Source: Rhodocyclaceae bacterium (lineage in GTDB: Bacteria; Pseudomonadota; Gammaproteobacteria; Burkholderiales; Rhodocyclaceae). From it: 52,754 nucleotides of DNA. Shown in pieces: positions 43,895 to 52,625 of the stretch. Within the stretch, counting starts at the first letter, position 1. Every line of letters begins with the position of its first letter. The stretch lies in the NCBI GenBank assembly GCA_020445665.1, contig JAGRGD010000314.1, forward strand, positions 1 to 52,754. The letters are read 5' to 3'. The notes below the pieces were generated by a model that searched no databases, had not been told where the DNA came from, and was given only the letters and a program-made list of their open reading frames with translations. The translations under genes were made by a program, and so were the position numbers.

Positions 43895-45441
43895 GCATGC
43901 CGCCGATGCCCCCCGCGCCGGCCTGGCTGCGCTGGCTGATCCTCGCCCTGCCGCCCGCCGCGTTCCTGCTGTGCCTGGGCAGCGCGCCGCTCTTCGATGT
44001 GGATGAGGGCGCGTTTTCCGAGGCCACCCGCGAGATGTTCGAGCGGGGCGACTTCCTGTCGACCTACCTCAATGGCGAACACCGCTTCGACAAGCCGATC
44101 CTGATCTACTGGCTGCAGGCCCTCGGCTATCTGATCTTCGGCCCGACGGAGTGGGCCTTCCGTCTGCCCTCCGGCCTGGCGGCCATGGCGTGGTGCTATG
44201 CCACCTGGCACTTTGCCCGCGAGCGCTTCGGACCGGACGCCGCACTGGCGGCGCTGGCCATTGCCGCCACGTCCCTCGGCCCGCTGATCATCGGCCGCGC
44301 GGCCACTGCAGACGCCCTCCTCAACCTGCTGCTGGCCCTGACCCTGTTCGATGCCTGGCGCCACCTCGAGTCCGGCCGGCGGGCGCCCCTGCTGCGCAGC
44401 TTCCTGTGGATGGGGCTCGGGGCGCTCACCAAGGGCCCGATTGCCCTGCTGGTCCCGGCCGCGGTCACCTTCCTCTACTGCGTCTCGCGGGGCCAGTGGC
44501 GGCGCTGGCTGAAATCGATCAGCGACCCGCTAGGGTGGTTGATCTTTCTGCTGCTGGTGGTGCCCTGGTACGCGATGGCCCTCGAGATCCACGGCCAGCT
44601 CTTCATCGACGGCTTCATCCTGCGTCACAACGTCCAGCGCTTCTCGGGCACTCTGGAAGGCCACGGTGGCAGCATCACGTACTACCTGTTTGCAGTGCCC
44701 CTGCTGCTGATGCCATGGACCGGCCCGCTTTTCGCCGCCGTGCGCCACGCCCGGGCCGACATCGGCACGGGGGTGCGGCGCTTTCTGTGGATCTGGGCGA
44801 TCTTCGTCATCGCCTTCTTCAGCCTGTCCGGGACCAAGCTGCCCCACTACGTGCTCTACGGCTGCACGCCTCTGTTCCTGCTCGTAGCCGCCCACCGCTG
44901 GGCGCCAACACGGACCTGGCCCCACTGGATCGCGCCCTTCGTGCTGCTGACCATCTACGCCGTGCTGCCCTGGATCCTGGCCCTGCTCTCATCCAGCAAC
45001 CTCGGCGACGCCTACAGCCGGGCCCAGCTGGGGCGCGCGCTCACTGCCGTATCGCCAATCTACTTCCTGGCCACTGCGGCGGCGCTGGTCGGGTGGCTGG
45101 CCGTGATCCGCGTGCTGGCGCTGCCGGTGTGGCACAAGCTGGCGCTGGCAGGGGCGCTGCAGGCGATCACACTGGTGGCGTTCGTCGTGCCCTTCGCGGG
45201 GGAGCTGGCCCAGGGGCCGGTCAAGCGCGCCGGCCTCGCGCTGCGGGACGTGGCGGAGCCGGTCACCCTGCTGAGCTATACCGCACCGAGTCTCAGCGTC
45301 TATCGCCAGGCCATCACCCCCCGTCGGCAGCCAGAGCCGGGGCAGCTTGCGGTCACCCGCATCGACCGGCTGCCCGCCGAGGGCTACGACACCCTGTCGG
45401 TCGAAGGGGGTGTCGCGATCATCCGGCGCCACGGCCCATGA
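43891..45441 (+). CDS. ArnT-like GT-C glycosyltransferase (family 39/83)
   Basis: This 516-residue membrane protein has about a dozen helices. The first periplasmic loop carries the catalytic acidic motif DVDEGAFSEATREM (from residue 36), followed by HRFDKPILIYW, both typical of ArnT-type enzymes that transfer a sugar from a polyprenyl phosphate donor to lipid A or another acceptor at the periplasmic face. A soluble C-terminal domain is short (about 60 residues). ATG overlaps the upstream TGA (ATGA), and its own stop overlaps the next start. Acceptor and sugar are unknown. Confidence 0.88.
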   Translation: MSMPPMPPAPAWLRWLILALPPAAFLLCLGSAPLFDVDEGAFSEATREMFERGDFLSTYLNGEHRFDKPILIYWLQALGYLIFGPTEWAFRLPSGLAAMAWCYATWHFARERFGPDAALAALAIAATSLGPLIIGRAATADALLNLLLALTLFDAWRHLESGRRAPLLRSFLWMGLGALTKGPIALLVPAAVTFLYCVSRGQWRRWLKSISDPLGWLIFLLLVVPWYAMALEIHGQLFIDGFILRHNVQRFSGTLEGHGGSITYYLFAVPLLLMPWTGPLFAAVRHARADIGTGVRRFLWIWAIFVIAFFSLSGTKLPHYVLYGCTPLFLLVAAHRWAPTRTWPHWIAPFVLLTIYAVLPWILALLSSSNLGDAYSRAQLGRALTAVSPIYFLATAAALVGWLAVIRVLALPVWHKLALAGALQAITLVAFVVPFAGELAQGPVKRAGLALRDVAEPVTLLSYTAPSLSVYRQAITPRRQPEPGQLAVTRIDRLPAEGYDTLSVEGGVAIIRRHGP

Positions 45442-46895
45442 GCCGCAGTTCCCCGACCCTCACCCTGCTGGTCGTGGCGATTCTGCTGACCGGCTACCGG
45501 ATGTGGGTGATCCGTCACCTGGGGATCGACCTCTATGTGGACGAGGCCTACTACTGGGGCTGGTCGAAGGCGCTCGACTGGGGCTACTTCTCCAAACCGC
45601 CTGTCATCGCGGCACTGATCGCCGCCAGCACCGGCGTGCTGGGCGACAGCCTGCTGGCGATCAAGCTGCCGTCCCTGCTGGTCTATCCGGCCACCGCACT
45701 GGTTCTCCAGCGGCTCGGCGCCACGCTCTTTGACGAACGGGTCGGCTTCTGGTGCGGCCTCGCCTTCCTGACCATGCCGCTGGTGGGCGCCCTCGGGCTG
45801 TTCGTCTCGACCGACGCGCCCCTCCTGTTCTTCTGGTCCGTCGGCATGCTCGCCCTGTGGCATGCGCTCCACGAGGATGGCGCCTGGCGGCACTGGTGGC
45901 TGCTGGGCGCCGCCGTGGGCCTCGGCCTGCTGACCAAATACACCATGGCCGCCTTCCTGCCCTCGGCGCTGCTCGTGATGCTGGCGGGGCAGAGCGGACG
46001 GCGAGCCCTGGCCAGCCCGCGGCCCTGGCTGGCCCTTCTGCTGGCGCTCGCCATCTTCGCACCCAATCTGTGGTGGAACTGGACACACGACTTTCCCACC
46101 TTCCGCCACACCGCCGACATCACCCAGCTCGATGGCGAACAGCACCGTGGCAACCTCGGCGAATTCATCGGCGCCCAGTGGTTGTCGGTGGGGCCACTCC
46201 TCTTTGTGTGCATGGCATGGGCGATCCTGCGCGCCCTGGTCCGGCTGCGGGATCCCGTGTGGCGCCTGCTGATGGGCATGAGCCTGCCCCTGCTCGGGCT
46301 TGTGGCGATTCAGGCGCTGCGCGGCGGCGCCAATGGCAACTGGGCCGCGCCGGCCTTCACCGCAGGGGTGGTCATCGCCATCGGCTGGCTCGGCGACCAG
46401 GCGCGCTGGAAGACCATCGCCGCCGCGGTGCTGGTCAATGTATTGCTGGTGAGCGGCGTCTATCACTGGCCCGACATTGCACGCATCGGCGAAATCGAGA
46501 TGACCCGCGGCAAGGACCCGTACAAGCGGGCCCGCGGCTGGCGCGAGCTCGCCACCGCGGTGGCACCCGATCTGCGGGCCCATCCCGACGCCATCGTCGT
46601 GGCCCGTGACCGGGACCTGCTCGCCCACCTGATCTACTTCCTGTCGCCGCGCCACTATGCCAGCTGGAACCCCAAGGGACGGGTCATCGACCACTACCAG
46701 CTGACGACCCGCCTGCAGGACGCGGTGGGTCAGGACGTGCTGTTCGTCAGCCGGGGCCCACTGGATGAAGCCGTGACGGGGCGATTCGCCTCGGTCCAGG
46801 ACCTGGGCGAACGGACCGTGACGATCCACCGGGACTTCGAACGGCGGGTCCACCTCTATCTGCTGCGCGACTTTCGAGGCTACCCCAGGCCTTGA
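45438..46895 (+). CDS. GT-C glycosyltransferase family 39 (PMT_2-type) membrane protein
   Basis: This 485-residue membrane protein also fits the dolichyl/polyprenyl-phosphate-mannose-type transferase family: LYVDEAYYWGWS (Asp35-Glu36 catalytic motif) in the first periplasmic loop, then YFSKPPVIAALIA, about ten further helices and a soluble tail of about 130 residues with a DRDLLAHLIYFLSPRHYASWNP segment. The YVDEAYYWxW form of the motif separates it from the ArnT-like neighbour, so the two probably use different acceptors or steps. The ATG at 45438 overlaps the upstream TGA; a long open frame before it is a shadow. Confidence 0.88.
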   Translation: MSRSSPTLTLLVVAILLTGYRMWVIRHLGIDLYVDEAYYWGWSKALDWGYFSKPPVIAALIAASTGVLGDSLLAIKLPSLLVYPATALVLQRLGATLFDERVGFWCGLAFLTMPLVGALGLFVSTDAPLLFFWSVGMLALWHALHEDGAWRHWWLLGAAVGLGLLTKYTMAAFLPSALLVMLAGQSGRRALASPRPWLALLLALAIFAPNLWWNWTHDFPTFRHTADITQLDGEQHRGNLGEFIGAQWLSVGPLLFVCMAWAILRALVRLRDPVWRLLMGMSLPLLGLVAIQALRGGANGNWAAPAFTAGVVIAIGWLGDQARWKTIAAAVLVNVLLVSGVYHWPDIARIGEIEMTRGKDPYKRARGWRELATAVAPDLRAHPDAIVVARDRDLLAHLIYFLSPRHYASWNPKGRVIDHYQLTTRLQDAVGQDVLFVSRGPLDEAVTGRFASVQDLGERTVTIHRDFERRVHLYLLRDFRGYPRP

Positions 46896-46902
46896 CGCAC
46901 GA

Positions 46903-46922
46903 AGGGCGCCTCGCGGCGCCCT
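46903..46922 (+). terminator. Hairpin between the glycosyltransferase operon and the SPFH gene
   Basis: AGGGCGCC (46903-46910) and GGCGCCCT (46915-46922) form a perfect stem with a TCGC loop. No T-run follows on either strand, so this may be a Rho-independent stop of modest strength for both converging units. Confidence 0.45.
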
Positions 46923-46964
46923 CCCCCTGGCAGCGAACGACCGGCAAACCCGGCCCGGATGCCC

Positions 46965-47822
46965 TCAGCCCTTCGCCCCACTGAACAGGCCCTTCAGCGC
47001 TTCCCGGATATCGCCCGGCAGGACGACCAGCTTGGCGTTGTCGGATTCGCCGAGCCGATTCAGGGCCTGCACATAGCGCTCGCCGAGCATGTAGTAGACC
47101 GGCGCGGTCTCGGACCCGATGGCGGTGGTCACCCGGCGGATCGCCTCGGCCGAGGCCTCGGCCAGCATCACCTGGGCGCTCGCATCACGCTTGGCGGCCT
47201 CGAGGCGCGCCTCGGCCTCGAGGATGGCCGACTGCTTCTCGCCCTCGGCCTTGGTCACCATCGCCTTGCGCTCGCGCTCGGCGGCGGCCTGCATCTCCAT
47301 GGCCTTCTGCATCGACTGGGACGGGTTGATGTCCTGGATCTCGACCGACTTGACCGTCAGCCCCCAGTCCACCGCCTCGTCGGCGATGCTCTCGCGCAGG
47401 CGGGCCTTGATCTTGTCGCGGGACGAGAGCGCCTCGTCGAGTTCCATCTCGCCAATGATCGAACGCAGGGTGGTCATGATCAGGTTGCGGATCGCCTCGC
47501 CGAAGTCGGTCACGCCATACACCGCCTTGACCGGGTCAGTGACCTTCACGAAGGCCACGGCGTTGGTCAGGATCACCGCGTTGTCGCGGGTGATGACTTC
47601 CTGCTCCTGGACATCGAGGATGATGTCCTTGGTGACGAGCTTGTAGGCTACCTGGTCGATGTAGGGGATGATGATGTTGAGGCCGGGCTTGAGGGTGCTG
47701 TGGTACTTGCCGAGCCGCTCGACGATCCACTCCTCGCCCTGCGGGATGATCCGGACCCCCTTCGCGATCGTGACGATCACGAAGAGGATGACGGCGACGA
47801 CGACGATCAGACCTTCGGTCAT
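46965..47822 (-). CDS. qmcA: SPFH/stomatin-family protein (QmcA-like)
   Basis: This 285-residue protein has one N-terminal membrane helix (about 4-21) followed by an SPFH domain (GVRIIPQGEEWIVERLGKYHSTLKPGLNIIIPY) and a coiled-coil region rich in Ala, Glu and Arg (about 180-235). This is the layout of QmcA/paraslipin. Such proteins form oligomeric membrane scaffolds and interact with proteases. The ATG overlaps the NfeD stop (ATGA), the known SPFH-NfeD pairing. It ends the minus-strand run that begins with the M23 peptidase. Confidence 0.92.
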   Translation of the reverse strand: MTEGLIVVVAVILFVIVTIAKGVRIIPQGEEWIVERLGKYHSTLKPGLNIIIPYIDQVAYKLVTKDIILDVQEQEVITRDNAVILTNAVAFVKVTDPVKAVYGVTDFGEAIRNLIMTTLRSIIGEMELDEALSSRDKIKARLRESIADEAVDWGLTVKSVEIQDINPSQSMQKAMEMQAAAERERKAMVTKAEGEKQSAILEAEARLEAAKRDASAQVMLAEASAEAIRRVTTAIGSETAPVYYMLGERYVQALNRLGESDNAKLVVLPGDIREALKGLFSGAKG

Positions 47823-48271
47823 GTCTGCCCCTTCTGGTTTCTGGCGACCTTGAGAAAACTGCCCTCGACCGCGATCACGCGGACCCGCTCGCCGGCCTCG
47901 ATGGCCTCATCGGCGATGCAGGCCCACTCTTCGGCGCCGAGCATGGGTTTCTGGAAACGAACGGTACCGCGCGCGAAGGGCGCGACCGCAGAGACCGTCA
48001 GGCCGATCTCGCCCACCAGTTGACCATCGGACTGGCCGATCCGGGTCTTGTGACTCCCGGTACGAAAAACGCGAAACCAGGCGAATACGAAGGCCAGCGA
48101 CGCCAGCAGCCAGATCGACAGCTGCTCGGCCAGGGAAAGATCCGGCATGAACAGGGCAACCAGCCCTACCAGCAACGCGCCGGCGCCGAACCAGATGATG
48201 AAGAAGGCCGGAATTGCGAGCTCCGCCAGTACCAGGCCGATTCCGGCCACTACCCAGTGCCACCAGAGCAT
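47819..48271 (-). CDS. NfeD-family membrane protein (YbbK-like)
   Basis: This 150-residue protein has two to three membrane helices in the first 70 residues (including LAIPAFFIIWFGAGALLVGLVALF) and a C-terminal OB-fold (about 80-148, GLTVSAVAPFARGTVRF, GERVRVIAVEGSFLKV). This is the short NfeD form without the ClpP-like protease part. NfeD proteins are membrane partners of SPFH proteins, and here the gene overlaps the downstream QmcA-like gene by four bases. It lies 14 bases after the bactofilin gene. Confidence 0.92.
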   Translation of the reverse strand: MLWWHWVVAGIGLVLAELAIPAFFIIWFGAGALLVGLVALFMPDLSLAEQLSIWLLASLAFVFAWFRVFRTGSHKTRIGQSDGQLVGEIGLTVSAVAPFARGTVRFQKPMLGAEEWACIADEAIEAGERVRVIAVEGSFLKVARNQKGQT

Positions 48272-48285
48272 CGATCAGGCTCCGT

Positions 48286-48702
48286 TCAGCCGTGGCTGGC
48301 ACCGGGCAGTTCGACCACCTTGTGATCCGGCTTGTCGTCCGACTCGCAGGTCAGGGTGCCCGACACCGAAGCGCCGCAATCCATCTGCAACTGGCGATAA
48401 CGGATGTCGCCGGTGACGCGGGCCTTGGGCTGGAGTTCAAGGAAGTGTTCGACCGTCAGGTCACCGACGATCTCGCCATTGATGACGGCGTCGTGTACCC
48501 GCACATTGCCTTCGATGCGCCCCTGCTCGGACAGCACCAGCAGGCCCTTCTCACCTTCCTTGTTGCTCAGGTTGCCGGCGATCCGCCCATCCACGCGCAG
48601 TCCGTCGGTGAACGCCAGGTCTCCGGTGATCTCGACATTGCCGGCTACCAGGCTCGACAGCTTGGTGATCTCGATCGACTTGCCTTTCTTCTTTCCGAAC
48701 AT
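48286..48702 (-). CDS. Bactofilin
   Basis: Bactofilins polymerise without nucleotides into cytoskeletal filaments that place cell-wall enzymes. This 138-residue protein opens MFGKKK, has the DUF583 beta-helix core (about 15-115) with repeating G-x-[IL/V]-x-G-[DN/R] turns (AGNVEITGDL, VDGRIAGNL, INGEIVGDLTVEHF), and ends with a short disordered tail. A GGAGGAG precedes the ATG. The M23 peptidase two genes upstream is a typical partner. Confidence 0.94.
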   Translation of the reverse strand: MFGKKKGKSIEITKLSSLVAGNVEITGDLAFTDGLRVDGRIAGNLSNKEGEKGLLVLSEQGRIEGNVRVHDAVINGEIVGDLTVEHFLELQPKARVTGDIRYRQLQMDCGASVSGTLTCESDDKPDHKVVELPGASHG

Positions 48703-48732
48703 GGTCTCCTCCGTCTCAGCGGCCGCCGGGCC

Positions 48733-49122
48733 TCACTTCTTCGTTTTCTGCGCCTGCTTGTAGAAGCTCAGTTCCTCGCTCAGCTCCTTGACCTTCAACG
48801 TCAGCTCCTCGAGCTGACGCTCGAGCTCCGCCCGCGTTGCCTCGTCCATCTCGGCCTGCAGGCGCGCCTTGGTCACCTCTTCGTCCAGGCGGTTGGACTG
48901 GGCACTCAAGCGGTGAGCGAGCTCCGCCTTCTCCATTTCGAGCTGGGCCACACGGCCCGCCGGTGCGAACTGGTCCTTGATGACCTGGATACCGGCATAG
49001 CCGGCCAGCACGAGGCAGGCGACGGCGAGCAGGGACGGCAAGGCGCGAAACAGGGCGCCGCCCTTCTCTACCGTATAGACCGGAGCCGTCAGTTCGCGCG
49101 TATCAGCAGGGCTGCCGAACAT
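48733..49122 (-). CDS. Membrane-anchored coiled-coil protein (DUF6776 N-terminal-like)
   Basis: This 129-residue protein has one membrane helix (about 27-50) and then a coiled coil (about 55-125) that ends in a Lys tail. The coiled coil stops at EELSFYK, the point at which longer DUF6776 proteins continue into a beta-rich domain, so this looks like a short version of that family (inference from memory). No frameshifted remainder fits in the 30 bases before the bactofilin gene. It sits between the M23 peptidase and bactofilin genes, which suggests a link between wall enzyme and cytoskeleton. Confidence 0.8.
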   Translation of the reverse strand: MFGSPADTRELTAPVYTVEKGGALFRALPSLLAVACLVLAGYAGIQVIKDQFAPAGRVAQLEMEKAELAHRLSAQSNRLDEEVTKARLQAEMDEATRAELERQLEELTLKVKELSEELSFYKQAQKTKK

Positions 49123-49130
49123 GTGCTCGT

Positions 49131-50078
49131 TCAGCCTTCGCGCAGGAAGTCCTCGGGATCGACGTAGCGGCCGTTCTTGAGCACCTCGAAGTGGAGGTGC
49201 GGCCCCGTCGAGCGACCGCTCGAGCCGACATCGGCGATCAACTGACCCGGCGTGACGACGTCTCCGACCTTGACGTGGAGGCGGCGCGCATGGGAATAGC
49301 GCGTCACCAGGCCATTGCCGTGGTCGATCTCGACCTGCCGGCCGTAGTCGCTGCGAAAGCCAGAATAGACGACGACACCGCCGGCACTGGCCCGGATCGG
49401 TGTGCCGCTCGGCGCGGGGAAGTCGAGACCGCTGTGGAAGGCGCGGCGCTTGTTGAACGGGTCGCGCCGGTTGCCGAAGCGCGAACCGATGCGGGAGTCC
49501 AGAACCGGCAGCCTGCTGGGATAGATCATCGACAGGACATTCTTCTGGGCCGCCATCTCGTCGATGCTCGCGAGCGTGCCGGAGAGACGTTCGAGGTTCG
49601 ACTCGAGCGCTTCGAGCGTCTCGCCCACATCGGAGAGGGAGGCGCTGGCGTCCAGCTGATGGCTCTCACCGACGGCGGGAATCAGCGGGCCGCCTTCACC
49701 GGAGCCGGCCGGCCCCTTGGCTTCCGACGCCGGCTCGGAGGCGCCGTCCATCGGTTCGGGCTCGTCCCGCATGCCGATGCGCTTGGCGAGCAGGATGGCT
49801 TCGGATTCGAGTCGCAACAGGCGACCGGACAACTCACCGACGCGCCCCACCAGGAAGCGGCTTTCGGGTTCGGTCGCCGCCGGCGGCGCGGCAACCGGTG
49901 CCGGCTGCGGGGCGGCGACGACCCGGGTCGGGTCATTCGCCAGTTCATAGCCCAGACCGAAACCGGCCAGCAAGGCCACCAGGGCCATCAGTGATACGCC
50001 GGCCACGAGCTTGCGGGCGGAAATCGCCCGGACCGAGGCATCGGTCGCAGCACTCGACGAGAGAATGACAAGCGCCAT
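49131..50078 (-). CDS. M23-family (LytM) peptidoglycan endopeptidase
   Basis: This 315-residue protein has an N-terminal signal anchor (about 22-45), a Pro/Ala-rich stretch, a coiled-coil segment (about 75-100 and 150-180) and a C-terminal LytM domain (about 195-310). The zinc ligands His215 and Asp219 (FHSGLDF) and His296, with catalytic His263 and His294 (HLHFEV), are all present, so it should cut peptidoglycan cross-links. A perfect AGGAGG ribosome site precedes the ATG at 50078. It heads the M23-coiled coil-bactofilin-NfeD-SPFH run. Confidence 0.93.
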   Translation of the reverse strand: MALVILSSSAATDASVRAISARKLVAGVSLMALVALLAGFGLGYELANDPTRVVAAPQPAPVAAPPAATEPESRFLVGRVGELSGRLLRLESEAILLAKRIGMRDEPEPMDGASEPASEAKGPAGSGEGGPLIPAVGESHQLDASASLSDVGETLEALESNLERLSGTLASIDEMAAQKNVLSMIYPSRLPVLDSRIGSRFGNRRDPFNKRRAFHSGLDFPAPSGTPIRASAGGVVVYSGFRSDYGRQVEIDHGNGLVTRYSHARRLHVKVGDVVTPGQLIADVGSSGRSTGPHLHFEVLKNGRYVDPEDFLREG

Positions 50079-50172
50079 TCAGCCTCCTGCAATTATGTTG
50101 AGCGTGTGCGGCTTCTTGTTGGCCCGCGACCTCTTCCGGGTAATTAACGGCCGCACTTCGCGAAAGTTTCGC

Positions 50173-50181
50173 AGTATAGCA
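50173..50181 (-). promoter_or_regulatory. Extended -10 promoter of the M23 gene run
   Basis: TGCTATACT on the minus strand (TATACT with TG one base before) lies about 95 bases before the M23 ATG. A 7-bp inverted repeat CGGCCGC/GCGGCCG flanks it. No good -35 is seen. Confidence 0.5.
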
Positions 50182-50258
50182 TTGCGCGGCCGCCTCCCGG
50201 TTCACTCAAATCATTGCAGAAAGCCTCATGACATCACCATAAGCAGCTGATTATCGGG

Positions 50259-52625
50259 TCATTTTGCGCCGTGAGCGGCGAGCTTGAGCCAGGTATCCAC
50301 GACCGTATCCGGGTTCAGCGAAATGGTCTGGATGCCCTCGTCCATCAGCCACTCGGCGAAGTCTGCATGGTCCGAAGGCCCCTGGCCGCAGATGCCCACG
50401 TACTTGCCGAGCTTGTTGGCTGCCTGGATCGCCATCGACAGCAACTGCTTGACCGCCGGGTCCCGCTCGTCGAAGGCGTGGGCCACCAGGCCCGAGTCGC
50501 GGTCGAGGCCGAGGGTCAGCTGGGTCAGGTCATTCGAGCCGATCGAGAAGCCGTCAAAGTGCTCGAGGAACTGCTCGGCCAGAATCGCGTTGGACGGGAT
50601 CTCGCACATCATGATCAGCTTGAGGTCCTTCTCGCCGCGCTTGAGCCCGTGCTCGCCGAGCAGGTCCACAACCGCCTTCGCCTCATCGAGGTTGCGGACG
50701 AAGGGCACCATCAGTTGCACGTTGGTCAGGCCGAGTTCGTTGCGGACCTTCTTCATCGCGATGCACTCCATCTCGAAGCAGTCGCGGAAGGAGTGGGCGA
50801 TGTAGCGCGATGCACCGCGGAAGCCCAGCATGGGGTTCTCTTCCTCGGGCTCGTAGATCTCGCCGCCGAGCAGCTTGCGGTACTCGTTCGACTTGAAGTC
50901 GGACAGGCGGACGATGACCGGATTCGGGTAGAAGGCAGCGGCGAGCGTGGCCACGCCCTCGGCGATCTTCTCGATGAAGAACTGCTTCGGAGTCAGGTAG
51001 CCCCGCGAGCGGCGCATGATCTCGTTGCGGAGGCTGGCCGGCACCTGGTCGAGCTCGAGGATCGCCTTGGGGTGGATGCCGATCATGTTGTTGATGACGA
51101 ACTCGAGGCGGGCGAGGCCGACCCCCCCGTTGGGGATCTGCGCGAACTCGAAGGCAAGCTCCGGGTTGCCCACGTTCATCATGATCTTGACCGGGATGTC
51201 GGGCAGGTTGCCCATGTCGGTGGTGATCACCTCGTAGTCGAGCTTGCCGCGATAGACGTAGCCGGTGTCGCCCTCGGCGCAGGAGACGGTGACCGAATCG
51301 CCCTCGTCCAGCACCTCGGTGGCGTTGCCGCAGCCGACGATCGCCGGAATGCCCAGCTCGCGCGCGATGATCGCCGCGTGGCAGGTCCGGCCGCCGCGGT
51401 TGGTGACGATGGCGCTGGCGCGCTTCATCACCGGCTCCCAGTTCGGGTCGGTCATGTCGGTGACCAGCACGTCGCCCGGCGCCAGGTGCGCCATGTCGGC
51501 GAGGCCCATGATCAACCGCGCGCGGCCGGCGCCGATGCGGCTGCCGATGGCGCGGCCGGTCGACAGCACCTCGCCCCTCTTGCGGATCACGAAGCGCTCC
51601 ACCGCCTGCGCGCCCTCGCGGCTCTGCACCGTCTCCGGTCGCGCCTGCACGATGTACAGCCCGCCGTCGATGCCGTCGCGCGCCCACTCGATGTCCATCG
51701 GGCGGTCGTAGTGCTGCTCGATGAGCATCGCGGCGCGGGCGAGGTGCTCGACCTCCTCGTCCGAGATCGAGAAGGACAGGCGTTCCGCCTCGCTGGTCTC
51801 GATCGTGCGGACCCGCTCGGCGGCGCTCTCGCCATAGACCATCTTCAGCGCCTTGCTGCCACGCTCGCGGCGCACGATGGCCGGCCGGCCGGCGGCGAGC
51901 GCGGGCTTGTAGACGTAGAACTCGTCCGGGTTGACCTGGCCCTGCACGACCGTCTCGCCGAGACCGAAGGCGCTGGTGATGAACACGACGTCGCGGAAGC
52001 CGGACTCGGTGTCGAGCATGAACATGACGCCGCTCGAACCGCACTCGCTGCGCACCCTGCGCTGCACGCCGGCCGACAGCGCCACCGGGATGCCGTGGTA
52101 GCCGGAGTGCACCCGGTAGGCGATGGCGCGGTCGTTGTAGAGCGAGGCGTACACGGCGCGCACGGCGGCCAGCACCTCGTCGATGCCGCGCACGTTGAGG
52201 AAGGTCTCCTGCTGGCCGGCGAAGGAGGCGTCCGGCAGGTCCTCGGCGGTGGCCGAGGAACGCACCGCGACCGCGAGGTGCGGGTCGTCGCCGCAGAGCT
52301 TCGCGTACGCCTCGCGGATGTCCTGCTCGAGGTGGCCGGGCAGCGGCGCGTCCATCAGCCACTGGCGGATCGTCGCACCGGTCGCGGCCAGGGTCTTCAC
52401 GTCGTCGACGTCGAGCCCGTCGAGCAGCTCGTCGATGCGCATCGCCAGCCGCTCGTGGGACAGGAAGTCGTAGTAGGCGTCCGCGGTGGTGGCGAAGCCG
52501 CCCGGCACCTTCACGCCGGCGGAGGCGAGACCGCTGATCATCTCGCCGAGCGAGGCGTTCTTGCCGCCGACGCGACCGACGTCGGCCATGGACAGGGACT
52601 CGAGCGGGACGACGTTCTGCTTCAC
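50259..52625 (-). CDS. ppsA: Phosphoenolpyruvate synthase
   Basis: PpsA makes PEP from pyruvate and ATP for growth on C2-C3 substrates. The 788-residue protein has the N-terminal ATP-grasp domain ([37 protein letters not shown]), the swivelling phosphohistidine domain with His416 in [15 protein letters not shown], and the C-terminal PEP-binding barrel ([29 protein letters not shown], with CGQGPSDH near the end). The length is normal. The start is a GTG at 52625 with AAGGAAG eight bases upstream. The 5' half and leader are visibly richer in GC than the 3' half. A ppsR regulator gene, often divergent, would lie beyond the window. Confidence 0.97.
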   Translation of the reverse strand: MKQNVVPLESLSMADVGRVGGKNASLGEMISGLASAGVKVPGGFATTADAYYDFLSHERLAMRIDELLDGLDVDDVKTLAATGATIRQWLMDAPLPGHLEQDIREAYAKLCGDDPHLAVAVRSSATAEDLPDASFAGQQETFLNVRGIDEVLAAVRAVYASLYNDRAIAYRVHSGYHGIPVALSAGVQRRVRSECGSSGVMFMLDTESGFRDVVFITSAFGLGETVVQGQVNPDEFYVYKPALAAGRPAIVRRERGSKALKMVYGESAAERVRTIETSEAERLSFSISDEEVEHLARAAMLIEQHYDRPMDIEWARDGIDGGLYIVQARPETVQSREGAQAVERFVIRKRGEVLSTGRAIGSRIGAGRARLIMGLADMAHLAPGDVLVTDMTDPNWEPVMKRASAIVTNRGGRTCHAAIIARELGIPAIVGCGNATEVLDEGDSVTVSCAEGDTGYVYRGKLDYEVITTDMGNLPDIPVKIMMNVGNPELAFEFAQIPNGGVGLARLEFVINNMIGIHPKAILELDQVPASLRNEIMRRSRGYLTPKQFFIEKIAEGVATLAAAFYPNPVIVRLSDFKSNEYRKLLGGEIYEPEEENPMLGFRGASRYIAHSFRDCFEMECIAMKKVRNELGLTNVQLMVPFVRNLDEAKAVVDLLGEHGLKRGEKDLKLIMMCEIPSNAILAEQFLEHFDGFSIGSNDLTQLTLGLDRDSGLVAHAFDERDPAVKQLLSMAIQAANKLGKYVGICGQGPSDHADFAEWLMDEGIQTISLNPDTVVDTWLKLAAHGAK

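Noticed and set aside
50011-50250. Small plus-strand frame upstream of the M23 gene
   Set aside because: It is antisense to the M23 signal anchor and covers its promoter and ribosome site; no ribosome site of its own.
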